Origin: Sandaracinus sp.
GTDB lineage: Bacteria > Myxococcota_A > Polyangia > Polyangiales > Houyiibacteriaceae
Reading direction: 5' to 3'
DNA: 64,000 bases
NCBI GenBank assembly: GCA_002699025.1
Contig: PABA01000232.1
Coordinates: 1 to 64,000 of the forward strand
Shown in pieces: positions 36,086-46,591 of the stretch; within the stretch, counting starts at the first letter, position 1, and the number at the start of each line of letters is the position of its first letter. The translations under genes were made by a program, and so were the position numbers. The notes beneath the pieces are model-generated. The model was not told where the DNA came from, made no database searches, and saw only the letters and a list, made by a program, of their open reading frames with translations.

Positions 36086-37696
36086 TCAGCGGCCCTCGAG
36101 CATGGGCCGCGCGACGAGGAAGAGGTCGTAGAGCTCGCCGCGATCCCGGTCGCGGTCGGCCTGGGCGGCGAAGATGGACTCGATGCGGTCGAGCTCGTCG
36201 AGGCTGGCGTAGGGGCTGTCGTGAAGGAGCTCGGCGAGGGCGGCGACGGCGGAAGCGAAGAGGAAGTCGTCGTCGGAGGCGTCGGCGGCGACGTCGTCCG
36301 GCGTGAGGCTGGCGGTGGTCTCCCACGCCGGGTCCTCGGCGGTGGCCTGCAGATCCTTCCAGCGCACCTTCACACGGACGAGCTCGCCGGCCTCGATCTC
36401 GCGCTCGCCCTCGACGGGCTCGCCGCTCTCGACCTCGGGCGCGCCCTCGACCATCGGGATGCTCTGGCCGGCGAGGATGAGCTCGTAGAGGGCGGTGACC
36501 CGGTGGCCGGCGCCGACCTCACCGGCGTCGACGGTGTCGTCGCGGAAGTCCATGTCGGCGATGGCGCGGTTCTCGTAGCCGAGGAGGCGGTAGGCGAGGA
36601 CGTGCTCGGGGTTGAACTCGACCTGGATCTTCATGTCCTTGGCGACGTGCTGGATGGTGCGGAGCATGCGCTCGGCGGCGTAGCGATCCGCGTGGGTTTC
36701 GTTGGCGATGACGCTGTAGATGCCGTTTCCGGCGTTGCTGACGCGCTCCATCATGGCGTCGTTGAGGTTGCCGCGGCCGAAGCCGAGGGCCGTGAGCGTG
36801 ACGCCCCCTTCACGCTTCTCCTCGATGAGCTCGACGAGGGCGTCGGTGCTCGAGACGCCGACGTTGAAGTCGCCGTCGGTGCAGAGGACGACGTGATTGA
36901 ACCCGCCGTCGATGAACCCGGCCTCGGCCTGCTGGTAGGCGAGCTGGATGCCCGCGGCGCCGGCCGTGCTGCCGCCGCTGGAGAAGGAGTCGATGGCGCG
37001 GCGAATGGCGGCGCGATCGCTCGTCGGCTCGAGGGCGACGCCCGTGCTGCCGGCGTAGGTGACGATGGAGACCGTGTCGTTCGGGTCGAGCTGATCGAGG
37101 GTCTGGGTGAGGATGCGCTTCACCAAGGGGAGCTTGTCGTCGCTGGACATGCTGCCGCTGGTGTCGATGAGGAAGACCAGGTTGGTCGGGAGCTTCGTGA
37201 ACTCGGGCGGCGCCTCGGCCTGGATGCCGACGCGGAGCTGGGCGTGCTGGCGACCCATGGGATGGTCGGCGAGGCCGAGGTGAACCGCGAAGGGGACGTC
37301 GGCGCCGGGCTCGGGGGCCGGGTAGGCGTAGTCGAAGTAGTTGACGTACTCCTCGAGACGGACCGAGGCCGGGTTCGGGAGCGTCGTGTAGGTGCCGACG
37401 TCGCGGACGAAGATGTCGTAGCTGGCGGTGTCGACGTCGGCGGCGAAGGTGGAGAAGGGATCGTGACCGACCTCGGTCCAGGGGTTGGTACCGACGTCCT
37501 CGTAGGAGTCGACGTCCTCGGGCTCCTCACCGGGGGCGACGCCCGCGTCGGCGGCCGGGGCGCCGCTGGACATGGGCGGCGGTGCGTAGCGCCCATCCGG
37601 GCCGGGCTCGTAGTAGCCCCCGTCGGCGTCGCCAGCGCAGGCGCTGGCGCCGAGGGCGAGGGCGGTCAGAGTCGAAAGCAATCGCAGAGCACGCAT
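36086..37696 (-). CDS. von Willebrand factor A lipoprotein (YfbK-like)
   Basis: This 536-residue lipoprotein has lipobox ASAC and an N-terminal YfbK-type segment (DPFSTFAADVDTASYDIFVR, VRLEEYVNYFDYAYP). A vWA domain follows with a complete MIDAS (LVFLIDTSGSMSSDDK, a GGSTAG threonine and LCTDGDFNVG). The C-terminal DUF3520-like region includes VKDMKIQVEFNP-type sequence and ends AARPMLEGR-like. MIDAS proteins bind ligands through Mg2+. YfbK relatives are envelope proteins of unknown role. The ATG at 37696 has GGGAGGAT just upstream. It is convergent with the HupE-like gene, separated by the dyad array. Confidence 0.9.
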   Translation of the reverse strand: MRALRLLSTLTALALGASACAGDADGGYYEPGPDGRYAPPPMSSGAPAADAGVAPGEEPEDVDSYEDVGTNPWTEVGHDPFSTFAADVDTASYDIFVRDVGTYTTLPNPASVRLEEYVNYFDYAYPAPEPGADVPFAVHLGLADHPMGRQHAQLRVGIQAEAPPEFTKLPTNLVFLIDTSGSMSSDDKLPLVKRILTQTLDQLDPNDTVSIVTYAGSTGVALEPTSDRAAIRRAIDSFSSGGSTAGAAGIQLAYQQAEAGFIDGGFNHVVLCTDGDFNVGVSSTDALVELIEEKREGGVTLTALGFGRGNLNDAMMERVSNAGNGIYSVIANETHADRYAAERMLRTIQHVAKDMKIQVEFNPEHVLAYRLLGYENRAIADMDFRDDTVDAGEVGAGHRVTALYELILAGQSIPMVEGAPEVESGEPVEGEREIEAGELVRVKVRWKDLQATAEDPAWETTASLTPDDVAADASDDDFLFASAVAALAELLHDSPYASLDELDRIESIFAAQADRDRDRGELYDLFLVARPMLEGR

Positions 37697-37849
37697 CGGA
37701 TATCCTCCCAAGCCCGCCTCACACCGAGCGGGCTGCCGAGTCGTCTCTGCAAGGCGCAGACCAGCCCATAACGGCGCACTACCCCCGCAATCCGCGCCAA
37801 GCCGTGCCACCCGAGGCGGCCGCTGGCACGGATGCCCCGCACGAGCACG

Positions 37850-37994
37850 CGTCCGCAGGACGCACGAGCACGCGCCCGCAGGACGCCTGAGAGCGTCCGC
37901 AGGACCCCGAGACGCCGTCCGCAGGACGCCTGAGAGCGTCCGCAGGACCCCGAGACGCCGTCCGCAGGACGCCTGGGAGCGTCCGCAGGACCCC
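37850..37994. repeat. GTCCGCAGGAC dyad repeats after meaB
   Basis: Six perfect cores (37851, 37895, 37917, 37938, 37960, 37981) and one variant (GCCCGCAGGAC near 37874) have linkers alternating GCCTGAGAGC and CCCGAGACGCC. Many copies extend to GCGTCCGCAGGACGC, a 6-bp dyad. The array ends seven bases from the meaB stop. The rest of 37697-38000 is the vWA promoter region. Confidence 0.9.
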
Positions 37995-38000
37995 CGGGGG

Positions 38001-38969
38001 TCAGTCGTGGAAGAGCTTCAGGGCCTCGAGGGCGGCGGCGGTGGGGGGCTGCTCACCGGCGCGCACGGCCCGTTCGAGCTCCGGCAGGCGCGCCTTCACG
38101 GCCTCGTCCCGCCGGAAGGCCGCGAGCAGGCCGTCCTCGATCATCCGCCACATCCAGCGCACCATCTGCCCCTGCCGCTTCGCCACGAGCTGCCCGCTCG
38201 CCTCCGCCTCGGCCCGCTCGCTCTCGACGGTCTCCCAGACCTCGTCGAGCCCCGTCTCCTCCAGCGCGCTGCACGTCCGCACGGGCACCTCGCGCCCCCG
38301 CATCAACCGCAGCGCCGCCCGGTACTCGCTCCGCGCTTGCTGCGCCCGCGTCACGTTCGACCCGTCGGCCTTGTTGATCACCAACACGTCCACGGCCTCG
38401 AGGATCCCCCGCTTGATCCCCTGCAGCTCGTCCCCGGCCCCCGCGATCAGCAACACCAGCGTCACGTCGACCATGTCCGCCACCACGGTCTCGCTCTGCC
38501 CGACGCCCACCGTCTCCACGAGCACCACGTCGAACCCCGCCGCCTCGCAGAGCAGCATCGACTCCCGCGTCTTCCGCGCCACCCCCCCGAGCGTCCCGCT
38601 GCTCGGTGAAGGCCGGATGAACGCCTTCGGGTCGCGACTGAGCCGGCTCATGCGCGTCTTGTCGCCGAGGATGCTCCCCCCGCTCACCCGACTCGACGGA
38701 TCCACGGCCAACACGGCGACCCTCTTCCCTGCCGCCGTCAACATCGTCCCGAGCGCATCGATGAACGTGCTCTTCCCGGCTCCGGGCACGCCGCTGATGC
38801 CCACGCGCACCGCCCCGCCGGTCGCCGGCAGCAGCTCGGTCAAGAGCCGCTGCGCGTGCGCCGCATGCTTCGGGTGCTCGCTCTCCACGAGCGTGATCGC
38901 CCGCGCCAGGAGCGCGACCTCCCCTGCCCGCACTCCCCGCGCGAGCTCCTCCACGGAGGGCAGCGGCAT
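38001..38969 (-). CDS. meaB: Methylmalonyl-CoA mutase GTPase chaperone MeaB
   Basis: This 322-residue G3E-family GTPase (MeaB/ArgK) gates cofactor loading and protects methylmalonyl-CoA mutase from inactivation. P-loop GVPGAGKSTF (about 58-67), LAVDPSSRVSGGSILGDKTR, ETVGVGQSE and the specificity motif NKADGSN are all present. A C-terminal dimerisation arm (QMVRWMWRMIEDGLLAAF) follows. It starts 3 nt after the mutB stop as the third gene of the mutA-mutB-meaB operon. The gene order alone gives strong functional support. Confidence 0.96.
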   Translation of the reverse strand: MPLPSVEELARGVRAGEVALLARAITLVESEHPKHAAHAQRLLTELLPATGGAVRVGISGVPGAGKSTFIDALGTMLTAAGKRVAVLAVDPSSRVSGGSILGDKTRMSRLSRDPKAFIRPSPSSGTLGGVARKTRESMLLCEAAGFDVVLVETVGVGQSETVVADMVDVTLVLLIAGAGDELQGIKRGILEAVDVLVINKADGSNVTRAQQARSEYRAALRLMRGREVPVRTCSALEETGLDEVWETVESERAEAEASGQLVAKRQGQMVRWMWRMIEDGLLAAFRRDEAVKARLPELERAVRAGEQPPTAAALEALKLFHD

Positions 38970-38972
38970 CGC

Positions 38973-41186
38973 TCAGCCCGGGTCGGTGTCCCGCTCCGGG
39001 AGCGGCATCTCGCCCGTGTCCTCGGTGGCCGCGTCGAGCTGGTCGAGCAGCTCCACGGCCGCCTCCCCGATGACCGTCCCCGGCCCGAAGATCGCCGCCG
39101 CCCCCGCCTCGCGGAGCGCGTCGTAGTCGTCCGGCGGGATCACGCCGCCCACGACCACGACGATGTCCCGCCGCCCGAGCTCGTCGAGCGCCTGCCGCAG
39201 CGCCGGCACGAGGGTCAGGTGCCCCGCCGCCAGCGAGCTCACCCCCACCACGTGCACGTCGTTCTCGACGGCCTGCTTCGCCGTCTCCTCCGGCGTCTGG
39301 AAGAGCGGCCCGATGTCCACGTCGAAGCCGAGGTCCGCGAAGGCCGTCGCGATGACCTTCTGCCCCCGGTCGTGCCCGTCCTGGCCCATCTTGGCGACCA
39401 GAATCCGCGGCCGCCGCCCGTGGTCCTCGAAGAAGCGCTCGGCGCGCGCCCGCGCCTTCTGCACCACCTCGTCGTCGTGCGCCTCGCTCTCGTACACGCC
39501 CTGGATGCTCCGCGTCGTCGCCTCGTAGCGCCCGTAGACCTTCTCGAGCGCCTCGCTGATCTCGCCGACGGTCGCCTTCGCCCGCGCGGCCTCGATGCTC
39601 AGCGCGAGCAGGTTGCCCTCGCCCGAATCGGCCGCGTTCGTCAGCGCCTCGAGCGCCCGCCGCACGGCGTCGCCGTCGCGCTCGCTCCTCAGCTGCTCGA
39701 GGCGCCGCAGCTGGGCCTCGCGCACGGCCGAGTTGTCGACCTTGAGGATCGGGATGTCCTCCTTCTCGCGGAGCGGGAAGGTGTTCACGCCGATGATGGG
39801 CTGCTTGCCCGAGTCGATGCGCGCCTGCGTGCGCGCCGCGGCCTCCTCGATGCGGAGCTTCGGGAGCCCCTCCTCGATGGCCTTGGTCATCCCGCCGAGC
39901 TCCTCGACCTCCTGGATGTGCGCCCAGGCCTTCTCGGCGAGGTCGTGCGTCAGTCGCTCGACGAAGTAGCTGCCGCCCCAGGGGTCGATGCTCCGGGTGG
40001 TGCCGCTCTCGAGCTGCAGGAAGAGCTGCGTGTTCCGGGCGATGCGCGCGCTGAAGTCGGTCGGCAGGGCGAGCGCCTCGTCCAGCGAATTCGTGTGGAG
40101 GCTCTGCGTGTGGCCCTGCGTGGCCGCCATGGCCTCGACGGCCGTGCGGATCACGTTGTTGTAGACGTCCTGCGCCGTGAGCGACCAGCCCGAGGTCTGG
40201 CAGTGCGTGCGGAGCGCCATCGACTTCGGGTTCTTCGGGCCGAACTGCTTGACGATCCTCGCCCAGAGGAGCCGCGCCGCGCGGAGCTTCGCGACCTCCA
40301 TGAAGAAGTTCGTGCCCATGGCGAAGAAGAAGCTCAGCCGCGGCGCGAAGGCGTCGATGTCGAGGCCGGCGTCGAGGCCCGTGCGGATGTACTCGAGGCC
40401 GTCGGCGAGCGTGTAGCCGAGCTCCAGGTCCTGCGTCGCCCCCGCCTCCTGCATGTGGTAGCCGCTGATGCTGATGCTGTTGAAGCGCGGCATGTGCTCG
40501 GCGGTGTGGGCGATGATGTCGGCCACGATCCGCATCGAGGGCGCGGGCGGGTAGATGTACGTGTTGCGGACCATGAACTCCTTGAGGATGTCGTTCTGGA
40601 TGGTCCCGCTGAGCTCCTTCTGGCTGACGCCCTGCTCCTCGCCGGCGACGACGTAGAGCGCCATGATCGGCAAGACGGCGCCGTTCATGGTCATGGAGAC
40701 GCTCATCCGATCGAGGGGGATGCCCTCGAAGAGGATGCGCATGTCGAGGATCGAGTCGATGGCCACGCCGGCCATGCCCACGTCGCCCGTGACGCGCGGG
40801 TGGTCGCTGTCGTAGCCGCGGTGCGTGGCGAGGTCGAAGGCGATGGAGAGGCCCTTCTGACCGGCCTGGAGGTTCCGGCGGTAGAAGGCGTTGCTCTCCT
40901 CGGCGGTGGAGAAGCCGGCGTACTGGCGGATCGTCCAGGGCCGCTTCACGTACATCGTCGAGTACGGACCCCGGAGGAAGGGCGGCAGCCCGGGGACGGT
41001 GGCGAGGTGGTCGACGGGCGCGAGCGCGTCCTCGCCGTAGCGCGGCGCGATGGGGATGCCCTCCGGCGTCTCCCAGGCCTCGCGCGAGCTCTTCGGCGCC
41101 TCACCGGGCACCGGCACGTCGTCGAAGGCGACCTCCGTGAAGTCCGGCAGGCGCGACATCTCGGTGGTGGCGTCGGCGTCGCTCAC
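38973..41186 (-). CDS. mutB: Methylmalonyl-CoA mutase large (catalytic) subunit
   Basis: This 737-residue B12 enzyme interconverts (R)-methylmalonyl-CoA and succinyl-CoA, the last step of propionyl-CoA assimilation. The TIM-barrel catalytic domain includes the conserved [20 protein letters not shown] and the [30 protein letters not shown] and GGSYFVE blocks. The C-terminal cobalamin domain has the DxHxxG ligand motif ([11 protein letters not shown]), with GVSSLAAGH and [11 protein letters not shown]. The GTG at 41186 overlaps the mutA stop by four bases (GTGA) and reads [16 protein letters not shown]; a start at the internal ATG would lose coupling. It pairs with the small subunit next door. 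Confidence 0.97.
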   Translation of the reverse strand: MSDADATTEMSRLPDFTEVAFDDVPVPGEAPKSSREAWETPEGIPIAPRYGEDALAPVDHLATVPGLPPFLRGPYSTMYVKRPWTIRQYAGFSTAEESNAFYRRNLQAGQKGLSIAFDLATHRGYDSDHPRVTGDVGMAGVAIDSILDMRILFEGIPLDRMSVSMTMNGAVLPIMALYVVAGEEQGVSQKELSGTIQNDILKEFMVRNTYIYPPAPSMRIVADIIAHTAEHMPRFNSISISGYHMQEAGATQDLELGYTLADGLEYIRTGLDAGLDIDAFAPRLSFFFAMGTNFFMEVAKLRAARLLWARIVKQFGPKNPKSMALRTHCQTSGWSLTAQDVYNNVIRTAVEAMAATQGHTQSLHTNSLDEALALPTDFSARIARNTQLFLQLESGTTRSIDPWGGSYFVERLTHDLAEKAWAHIQEVEELGGMTKAIEEGLPKLRIEEAAARTQARIDSGKQPIIGVNTFPLREKEDIPILKVDNSAVREAQLRRLEQLRSERDGDAVRRALEALTNAADSGEGNLLALSIEAARAKATVGEISEALEKVYGRYEATTRSIQGVYESEAHDDEVVQKARARAERFFEDHGRRPRILVAKMGQDGHDRGQKVIATAFADLGFDVDIGPLFQTPEETAKQAVENDVHVVGVSSLAAGHLTLVPALRQALDELGRRDIVVVVGGVIPPDDYDALREAGAAAIFGPGTVIGEAAVELLDQLDAATEDTGEMPLPERDTDPG

Positions 41187-43207
41187 GAGAGCACCTCCAC
41201 GGCACGCAGCACGCGCCGGAGCGATTCGAGCAGGTCGTCGCCGGCGAAGAGGAAGCCGTCGACGCCCTTCTTGGGCAGCTCCTCGGCGAGCTCGCCCTTC
41301 GGCTTGCCCGCGAGGAGCACGACGCGGGCGCCCTTGGCCTTCAGGCCGGCGGCGAGCTCCCCGGCGGCTTCCGGGTAGCGCGCGTCGGCGCCGCAGATGA
41401 ACGCGAGCTCGGCCTCGGTCTCGCCCATGGCCTCGGTCGCGCCGGCCACGTCCTCGACCCCCTCGACGACGACGGTCTCGATGCCCCCGGCCGCGAGCAC
41501 GTTGCGCACCCAGGTGAGGCGCGCGTTGTGCTCGGCGAGCGGCCCGAGCGTCGCCGCGAAGGCGCGCGGTCGGCGCCCGTGCTTGGCGGCCCAGCGGTCG
41601 GTCGCGTCCCGGAGCTCCTCCCAGGGCTCGGCCGGGCGGAGCGGCGCGAGGGGCTCGAGGTGGAGCGAGGGCCGGCCCGTGCGGAGGAGCGTGCCGAGCG
41701 AGAAGACGTCCACGCCGAGGCGGGTCGCCTCGAGGGCGGCTTCGGCCACGCGCCCGGGCTCGCCGCCGTGGTCGCGGAGCGTCTGGGCGAAGGCGAGGAG
41801 CGCCTCGTGGCGCTGGTCCGGCGTGGCCTCGCCGAAGGGGTTGCCGAGCTCGACCTCGACGTCCTGGAGGCTCACGGCCGGGCGCTCGACCTTCTCCTCG
41901 TCGAGGTTCGGGAACTCGCTCACGCCGAGCACGGGCTCGAGGCGACGGGCGATGCGGTCTTCCCGCGGGCGGCGGCTCGCGTCGAGGGCGGAGGAGACGA
42001 AGCCGGTCCGGAGCGCGCGCGCCATGCCGCCCCGCTGCTCGATCTCCTGGAAGAGGCTCCAGGCCTCGCGGGCGAAGGCGTCCGTGAGCGACTCGAGGGT
42101 CCAGCTCCCGGCGGCCGGGTCGTCGACGGCGTGGAGCTGGCTCTCCTCCCGGAGCACGAGCTGCGTGTTCCGCGCGACGCGCCGCGCCATGCCGTCGCTC
42201 GGCCCGAGCGTGTGGTCGAAGGGGACGCAGGCGATGGAGTCGGCCCCCCCGACCGCCCCGATGAAGGTCTCGGCGGTGCCCCGGAGCATGTTCACCCAGG
42301 GGTCGCGCCGCGTCCGCGTGGCGTCGGCGCTCCGCACGTGGAGCTGCATGCGCGCGAGCTCCGGCCCCACTCCCGCGGACGCGAGCACCTTGGCCCAGGT
42401 CCAGCGGAGCGCGCGGAGCTTCGCGACCTCGACGAAGAGGCGAGGCGCGACGGAGATGGAGAACTCGAGGAGCGGCACGGCCTCCTCGAGGAGGAAGCCC
42501 GCGTCCATGAGCGTGCGGAGGTACTGGACGCCGGTGGAGAGCGCCCAGGCGATCTCCTCGGTGGGGCTCGCGCCGGCGTCGTGGTAGGCGCGGGTCGAGA
42601 CGAGCAGGGGGCGCACGCCGGGGGGCTTCGCGCGGGCGAAGGCGGCGAGCTCGACCAGATCGCGCAGCCCGCCAGCGAGGCCGGACGGCAGGTTCCCGCT
42701 GCGGGCGAGCGTGCCGAGCGGGTCCGCGCCGAAGCCGCCGCGCAGCTCCTTCGGCGAGACGCCGCGCTTCTCGGCGACGGCGACGAGAGCGAGACCGAGC
42801 GGCAAGGCGTCGCCTTCGCTCTCGAGGTGGACGGCGACCTTCGTGAGGTCGACGCCGTCGAGCACGAGCTCGAGGTCGCCGGGGGTGAGCACGCGGGTGC
42901 CGTGCTCGAGGCCAGCCACGAGCGTGATGGCCTCCACGCCGCGCGCGAGGTCCTCCCGGATGGCGTCCCGACAGACCTCCATGCGGGGATCGTCGTACTC
43001 CTGCCGGATCACCCAGGCGCCGCTCCGGCCGCGCACGGACGCCGGGAGCGCGCCTTCGGCCGCCGTGTAGAGCGGCTCGAGGTCGACCCCCGGGGTCAGA
43101 GGCGTGCGCAGCGACGCCAGCGGCGCGCCTTTGAGGTCCTGCTCGGCCCGAGCCACCCAGTCGTCTCGGCTCAGCGTGCCGAACTCGTCCGCGATCGAGC
43201 CGTCCAC
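41183..43207 (-). CDS. mutA: Methylmalonyl-CoA mutase small subunit
   Basis: This 674-residue non-catalytic partner of MutB has the same TIM-barrel plus B12-fold layout but has lost key sites. The domain corresponding to the cobalamin module reads [20 protein letters not shown], with no DxHxxG motif, as expected for MutA. Recognisable blocks are [35 protein letters not shown] and [10 protein letters not shown]. The GTG at 43207 is chosen because a TATCAC element lies 6 nt upstream and because the family alignment starts near [14 protein letters not shown]. It is slightly longer than most MutA proteins (about 620-640). It is the first gene of the operon. Confidence 0.92.
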   Translation of the reverse strand: MDGSIADEFGTLSRDDWVARAEQDLKGAPLASLRTPLTPGVDLEPLYTAAEGALPASVRGRSGAWVIRQEYDDPRMEVCRDAIREDLARGVEAITLVAGLEHGTRVLTPGDLELVLDGVDLTKVAVHLESEGDALPLGLALVAVAEKRGVSPKELRGGFGADPLGTLARSGNLPSGLAGGLRDLVELAAFARAKPPGVRPLLVSTRAYHDAGASPTEEIAWALSTGVQYLRTLMDAGFLLEEAVPLLEFSISVAPRLFVEVAKLRALRWTWAKVLASAGVGPELARMQLHVRSADATRTRRDPWVNMLRGTAETFIGAVGGADSIACVPFDHTLGPSDGMARRVARNTQLVLREESQLHAVDDPAAGSWTLESLTDAFAREAWSLFQEIEQRGGMARALRTGFVSSALDASRRPREDRIARRLEPVLGVSEFPNLDEEKVERPAVSLQDVEVELGNPFGEATPDQRHEALLAFAQTLRDHGGEPGRVAEAALEATRLGVDVFSLGTLLRTGRPSLHLEPLAPLRPAEPWEELRDATDRWAAKHGRRPRAFAATLGPLAEHNARLTWVRNVLAAGGIETVVVEGVEDVAGATEAMGETEAELAFICGADARYPEAAGELAAGLKAKGARVVLLAGKPKGELAEELPKKGVDGFLFAGDDLLESLRRVLRAVEVLS

Positions 43208-43497
43208 GGCCCGGTGATAGACCAGCGGGCGCCCGACGTCGAGCGTCCGTCGGGCCGAAACCCCGTGGCGCCTCGGTGTCCTGCCTCGGCCGGGGCGCCC
43301 CTCGGCGGAGACGGGCCGGCCCCTGACCTGGATGCGTCGCCCGTGGACGCGCCCTCGCGGGAGCGCGATGGCCTCGGGCGCGGCCTCGTCGGCGTCCTCC
43401 GGGAGCGAGAGCGTCGCAGGGGGCCCGGAGGAAGGCCTCGCTGCACTGGGGCCAGGTCGTCTCGACCATCCGGTCGATCCTTCCGGCCCGGGGCGGA
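43208..43497. other. Leader region of the mut operon
   Basis: No gene is supported in these 290 bases. They contain the mutA promoter region (TATCAC on the minus strand at 43214-43219) and otherwise Arg/Pro-rich open frames without start signals. Confidence 0.4.
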
Positions 43498-45858
43498 TCA
43501 CGCCTTCACGGTGATGGGCCGCTCGATCGGCGCGGCGGCGCCCTCGAAGCGACGATGGCGCCAGAAGGCCGCCGGATCGCCCGCGCGGTCCGGCCCCTCT
43601 TCGCCGCTCGCGGCCCCCACGAGCACGAAACCGAGCGCCTCGGGCGCCCCCAACCGGGTGGCCAGAGCACGGAGCTCGACGCCGGTGGGCCGGCCGCAGC
43701 GCACGACGACGACGACCCGGTCGGCCAGACGACAGGCGCGCCGGAGCGCGGGTCCCTCGAGCGGCCCGTTCCACGCGAGCGCCACGGCCAGCGCATCCTC
43801 GCTCGCGTCCGCCCGCGCGGCGTAGGCGTCTTCGTCCTCGCCGAGCACCTCACGCGCCGCGACGAGGACAGCCTCCGGGACGTTCGCGGGGGCACGCCCC
43901 TCGACGGGGATCATGCGGCCCACCACGACCACCGGCTCGGGCTTCGGTGCGGGCGCGCCGACGACCTTGGTGGGCGCCGCGACGACCACGGGGGCGAGGC
44001 CGGCGAAGCTGACGCGCGCGCCCTCGTCCGGCGCCTCGCCTTCGGGGAGCGCCGGGCGCGGCAGGCCGCCATCGGGCGTGAGGATCGCGCGGACGGTCGC
44101 GCGGGAGAGCCGGATGGTCGGCCGGGCCTCCTCCGGATCCGGCGGCGGGTCGTCCATCTCCGGCGGCCCCGTGAAGACGGTGTCGAAGCGCCCGCGGCTC
44201 CCGCCTCGCTGCCCTTGGGGCGGAGGGGGCGTCAGGAGCGTGTCGCGCGGGAGGCCGGCGCCGTCGCCCTCCTCCTCCACGTCCTCCTCGACGTCGAGGA
44301 TGCCCGCGGCCAGCCAGGGCGCCTCGCCGAGGCGCGCGGCGAAGGCGCAGGCCAGCTCGCGCTCGTCCTCCGAGAGCGGGACGACGAGCGTGCGGCCGAG
44401 CGCGCCGGCGCCGTGGTCCTCGAGCTCGGCGACGAGGGCGTCGAGGCCGCGCGGGTCCTCGGGCCAGGCCGAGCTGCCGAGCACGGGGCCGCCGCCCCAC
44501 CAGGCCACCTCGGCGGGTGTGCGCGGCCGGAGCCCACCGAGGTCGCGCAGGGCGAGGACGAGGAGCGCGAGCAGCAGGACCCCGAGCGGGAGGCCGAAGC
44601 CGACGAGCCAGGGGCCCTTCTCGGGGTCGGGGCCATCGGGCGGACGCGCGGCCTCGACGACCTCGTAGCCGGCGCCCGCGGCGACGCTCCGCGCCTCGGC
44701 GAGCTCGCGCTGGGCGCTCTCCAACCCGCCTTCCGCGAGCTCGAGCCGGGCCGCGAGCATGCTGGCCTCGCTCTCGAGCGCCGAGAGGGCCGAGATGCGC
44801 TCCGCGGCCGCGTCCGCCAGGGCCGCGTAGGAGCTCGCGCGCTCCTCGGCGGCCTGCTGGGCGGCGGCGGTCTCGGCGGCCGAGAGGGCGACGGCGCCGC
44901 GCACGCCGTCCTCCTGGACCGTGACGTCCTGATGCTCGACCGGCTCCACCTCCTCGAGCGCGCGGATCCGGGCTCGCAGCGAGAGGACGCGGGGGTGCTC
45001 GTCGGCGAGGGTCGCCTCGGCCTCGGCGAGCTCCGTGCGCAAGGCGGCGAGGGTCGCGTCGTCCCGGCGACGGACCGTGCGCGTCAGCGCGGGGAGCTCG
45101 CGCACGGCGGCGGCGAGGGCCTCGGCGCGCGCCCCGAGGGCGAGGGATTCGATGCGCTCGCGCTCCGCCTCGGCGCGCAGCTCGGCGGCCTCTTCGATGG
45201 CCGCCACGCGCTCGACGGAGAGGTCGGCGAGCACGTGCTCCCGGCGGAAGGCCTCGCGCTCGGCCCGCACCGCCCGGACCGCCTCCCGCGCGTCCTCGAC
45301 GTGGCCCTCGGCCACCGCGATGCGACCCCGCCGCTCGGCCTCGGCCGCGACGCCCCGACGCCGCAGGAGCACCTCGGCGGCGGCGTGAGCGAGCCCGGCG
45401 GCGAGCACCGGGTCGCCCGCGGTCGCGCGGATCTCGAGTCGGTCGGGCGGGTGCGTCTCGGTGAAGAGGTGATCCGCGACGCGCCGGTCCGGGAGGCCGC
45501 TCGCGCGCCCGGCCTCGGCGAGGACGCGGGGCAGGAAGAGCTCCTGGGCCGTCGCGCCGAGGGCCGCCTCCGCCTGGGCCCGTGTCTCGCCGTCGACGGG
45601 CTGCCGCTCGAGCCAGGTCTCGGCCGTCCACTGGCGCGGATACGCGAGGGCGGCGCCCACGCCCAAGCCGATGCCGAGCAGGAGGGCGCCGAGCAGCACG
45701 CCGCGGCCCTCGCGCCAGACCGTCGCGAGTCGGCGCGGGTCGTACGGTCGCCCCGGCCGCGTCGCCGGCCGGGCGCTCTCCGACGTGCTCCCCACGGAGG
45801 TGGGTTGGCCGAGCCGGGGCGAGCGCGCAAGAGGATCGCGTATCGCGAGCGAGAGCAT
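43498..45858 (-). CDS. Chain-length-determinant (Wzz) protein with a dead tyrosine-kinase-like domain
   Basis: This 786-residue inner-membrane protein has an N-terminal Wzz domain with the first membrane helix ([20 protein letters not shown], about 52-71). A long periplasmic coiled coil follows ([20 protein letters not shown] and onward to about 420), then a proline-flanked second helix ([20 protein letters not shown]). The cytoplasmic C-terminus resembles a BY-kinase core in its last part ([34 protein letters not shown]). Where Walker A should lie the sequence is [16 protein letters not shown], so ATP binding is not expected. A disordered insert separates the halves. The ATG at 45858 opens the Wzz reading. 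The likely role is chain-length control or export of a polysaccharide; other pathway genes are not in the window. Confidence 0.8.
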   Translation of the reverse strand: MLSLAIRDPLARSPRLGQPTSVGSTSESARPATRPGRPYDPRRLATVWREGRGVLLGALLLGIGLGVGAALAYPRQWTAETWLERQPVDGETRAQAEAALGATAQELFLPRVLAEAGRASGLPDRRVADHLFTETHPPDRLEIRATAGDPVLAAGLAHAAAEVLLRRRGVAAEAERRGRIAVAEGHVEDAREAVRAVRAEREAFRREHVLADLSVERVAAIEEAAELRAEAERERIESLALGARAEALAAAVRELPALTRTVRRRDDATLAALRTELAEAEATLADEHPRVLSLRARIRALEEVEPVEHQDVTVQEDGVRGAVALSAAETAAAQQAAEERASSYAALADAAAERISALSALESEASMLAARLELAEGGLESAQRELAEARSVAAGAGYEVVEAARPPDGPDPEKGPWLVGFGLPLGVLLLALLVLALRDLGGLRPRTPAEVAWWGGGPVLGSSAWPEDPRGLDALVAELEDHGAGALGRTLVVPLSEDERELACAFAARLGEAPWLAAGILDVEEDVEEEGDGAGLPRDTLLTPPPPQGQRGGSRGRFDTVFTGPPEMDDPPPDPEEARPTIRLSRATVRAILTPDGGLPRPALPEGEAPDEGARVSFAGLAPVVVAAPTKVVGAPAPKPEPVVVVGRMIPVEGRAPANVPEAVLVAAREVLGEDEDAYAARADASEDALAVALAWNGPLEGPALRRACRLADRVVVVVRCGRPTGVELRALATRLGAPEALGFVLVGAASGEEGPDRAGDPAAFWRHRRFEGAAAPIERPITVKA

Positions 45859-46072
45859 CTCTGATCCCCGGACGCGTGCGGGCGCGGAGCGACGGATCGG
45901 GCGCGGCGCTGCGGCTCTGTGACAGATGAGGGGGAAAGCCCCGCGTGCGTGGGCCGACCGTGCGCTCGGGGGGACGGGAGCCTGGAAGCGGGGTGGCGAG
46001 CTGTGGATGCTCCGGCCGCGAGGGGCCGAGCGCGGGGGGACCGCGGTGCCGGCGCCTCGAGGGGGAACCGCG

Positions 46073-46489
46073 ATGACCACCCGAGCCGACACGCCACGGA
46101 ACGCGCCGGCCACGCTACCGCCACCGCCTGCTCCGCCGATCCTGGTGGTGGAGGACGACCCGCGCCTCCGCAGCGCGCTGCGGCGGATCCTGGAAGCCGA
46201 AGGGCACTCGGTGCTCGTCGCCGAGGACGGCTGGACGGCCCTCGACCTCGTGCACGCCTACCGGCCGAGCATGCTGGTCGTCGACTACGTCATGCCGCGC
46301 ATGGACGGGGAGATGCTGCTGCGGACGCTCGCGCGGGAGCTCCCGGAGGTGCCGCCGGCGGTGCTGCTGACGACCGGGACCCACCAGCAGGAGCGCGCCG
46401 AAGCGCTCGGGGTGCTCGGGCTCTGCAAGCCCTTCCGCGTCGAGACCCTGCTCGACGCGGTCGCGCGCCACCGCATCGCGGCCGCCTGA
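46073..46489 (+). CDS. Single-domain response regulator
   Basis: This 138-residue protein has a Pro-rich N-terminal tail of 20 residues and then one receiver domain. The acidic pair is in ILVVEDDPRL, the phospho-accepting aspartate in MLVVDYVMPRMDG, the switch threonine in AVLLTTGTH, and the lysine in LGLCKPFRVETL. No output domain follows, so it acts by protein contact as CheY-like regulators do. The ATG at 46073 has GAGGGGG eight bases upstream. No histidine kinase is adjacent. It is divergent from the Wzz-like gene, and a link to polysaccharide export is only positional. Confidence 0.9.
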   Translation: MTTRADTPRNAPATLPPPPAPPILVVEDDPRLRSALRRILEAEGHSVLVAEDGWTALDLVHAYRPSMLVVDYVMPRMDGEMLLRTLARELPEVPPAVLLTTGTHQQERAEALGVLGLCKPFRVETLLDAVARHRIAAA

Positions 46490-46591
46490 TCGATTCGGAC
46501 CGGTTCCTGGCCTCGCCTCGGACCGGCCGGGAAGGCCGGAGGCTCGTCCAGCGGCTCGCTCGGACTCGACGCTCGGGCGGAGAGCCGCGGC

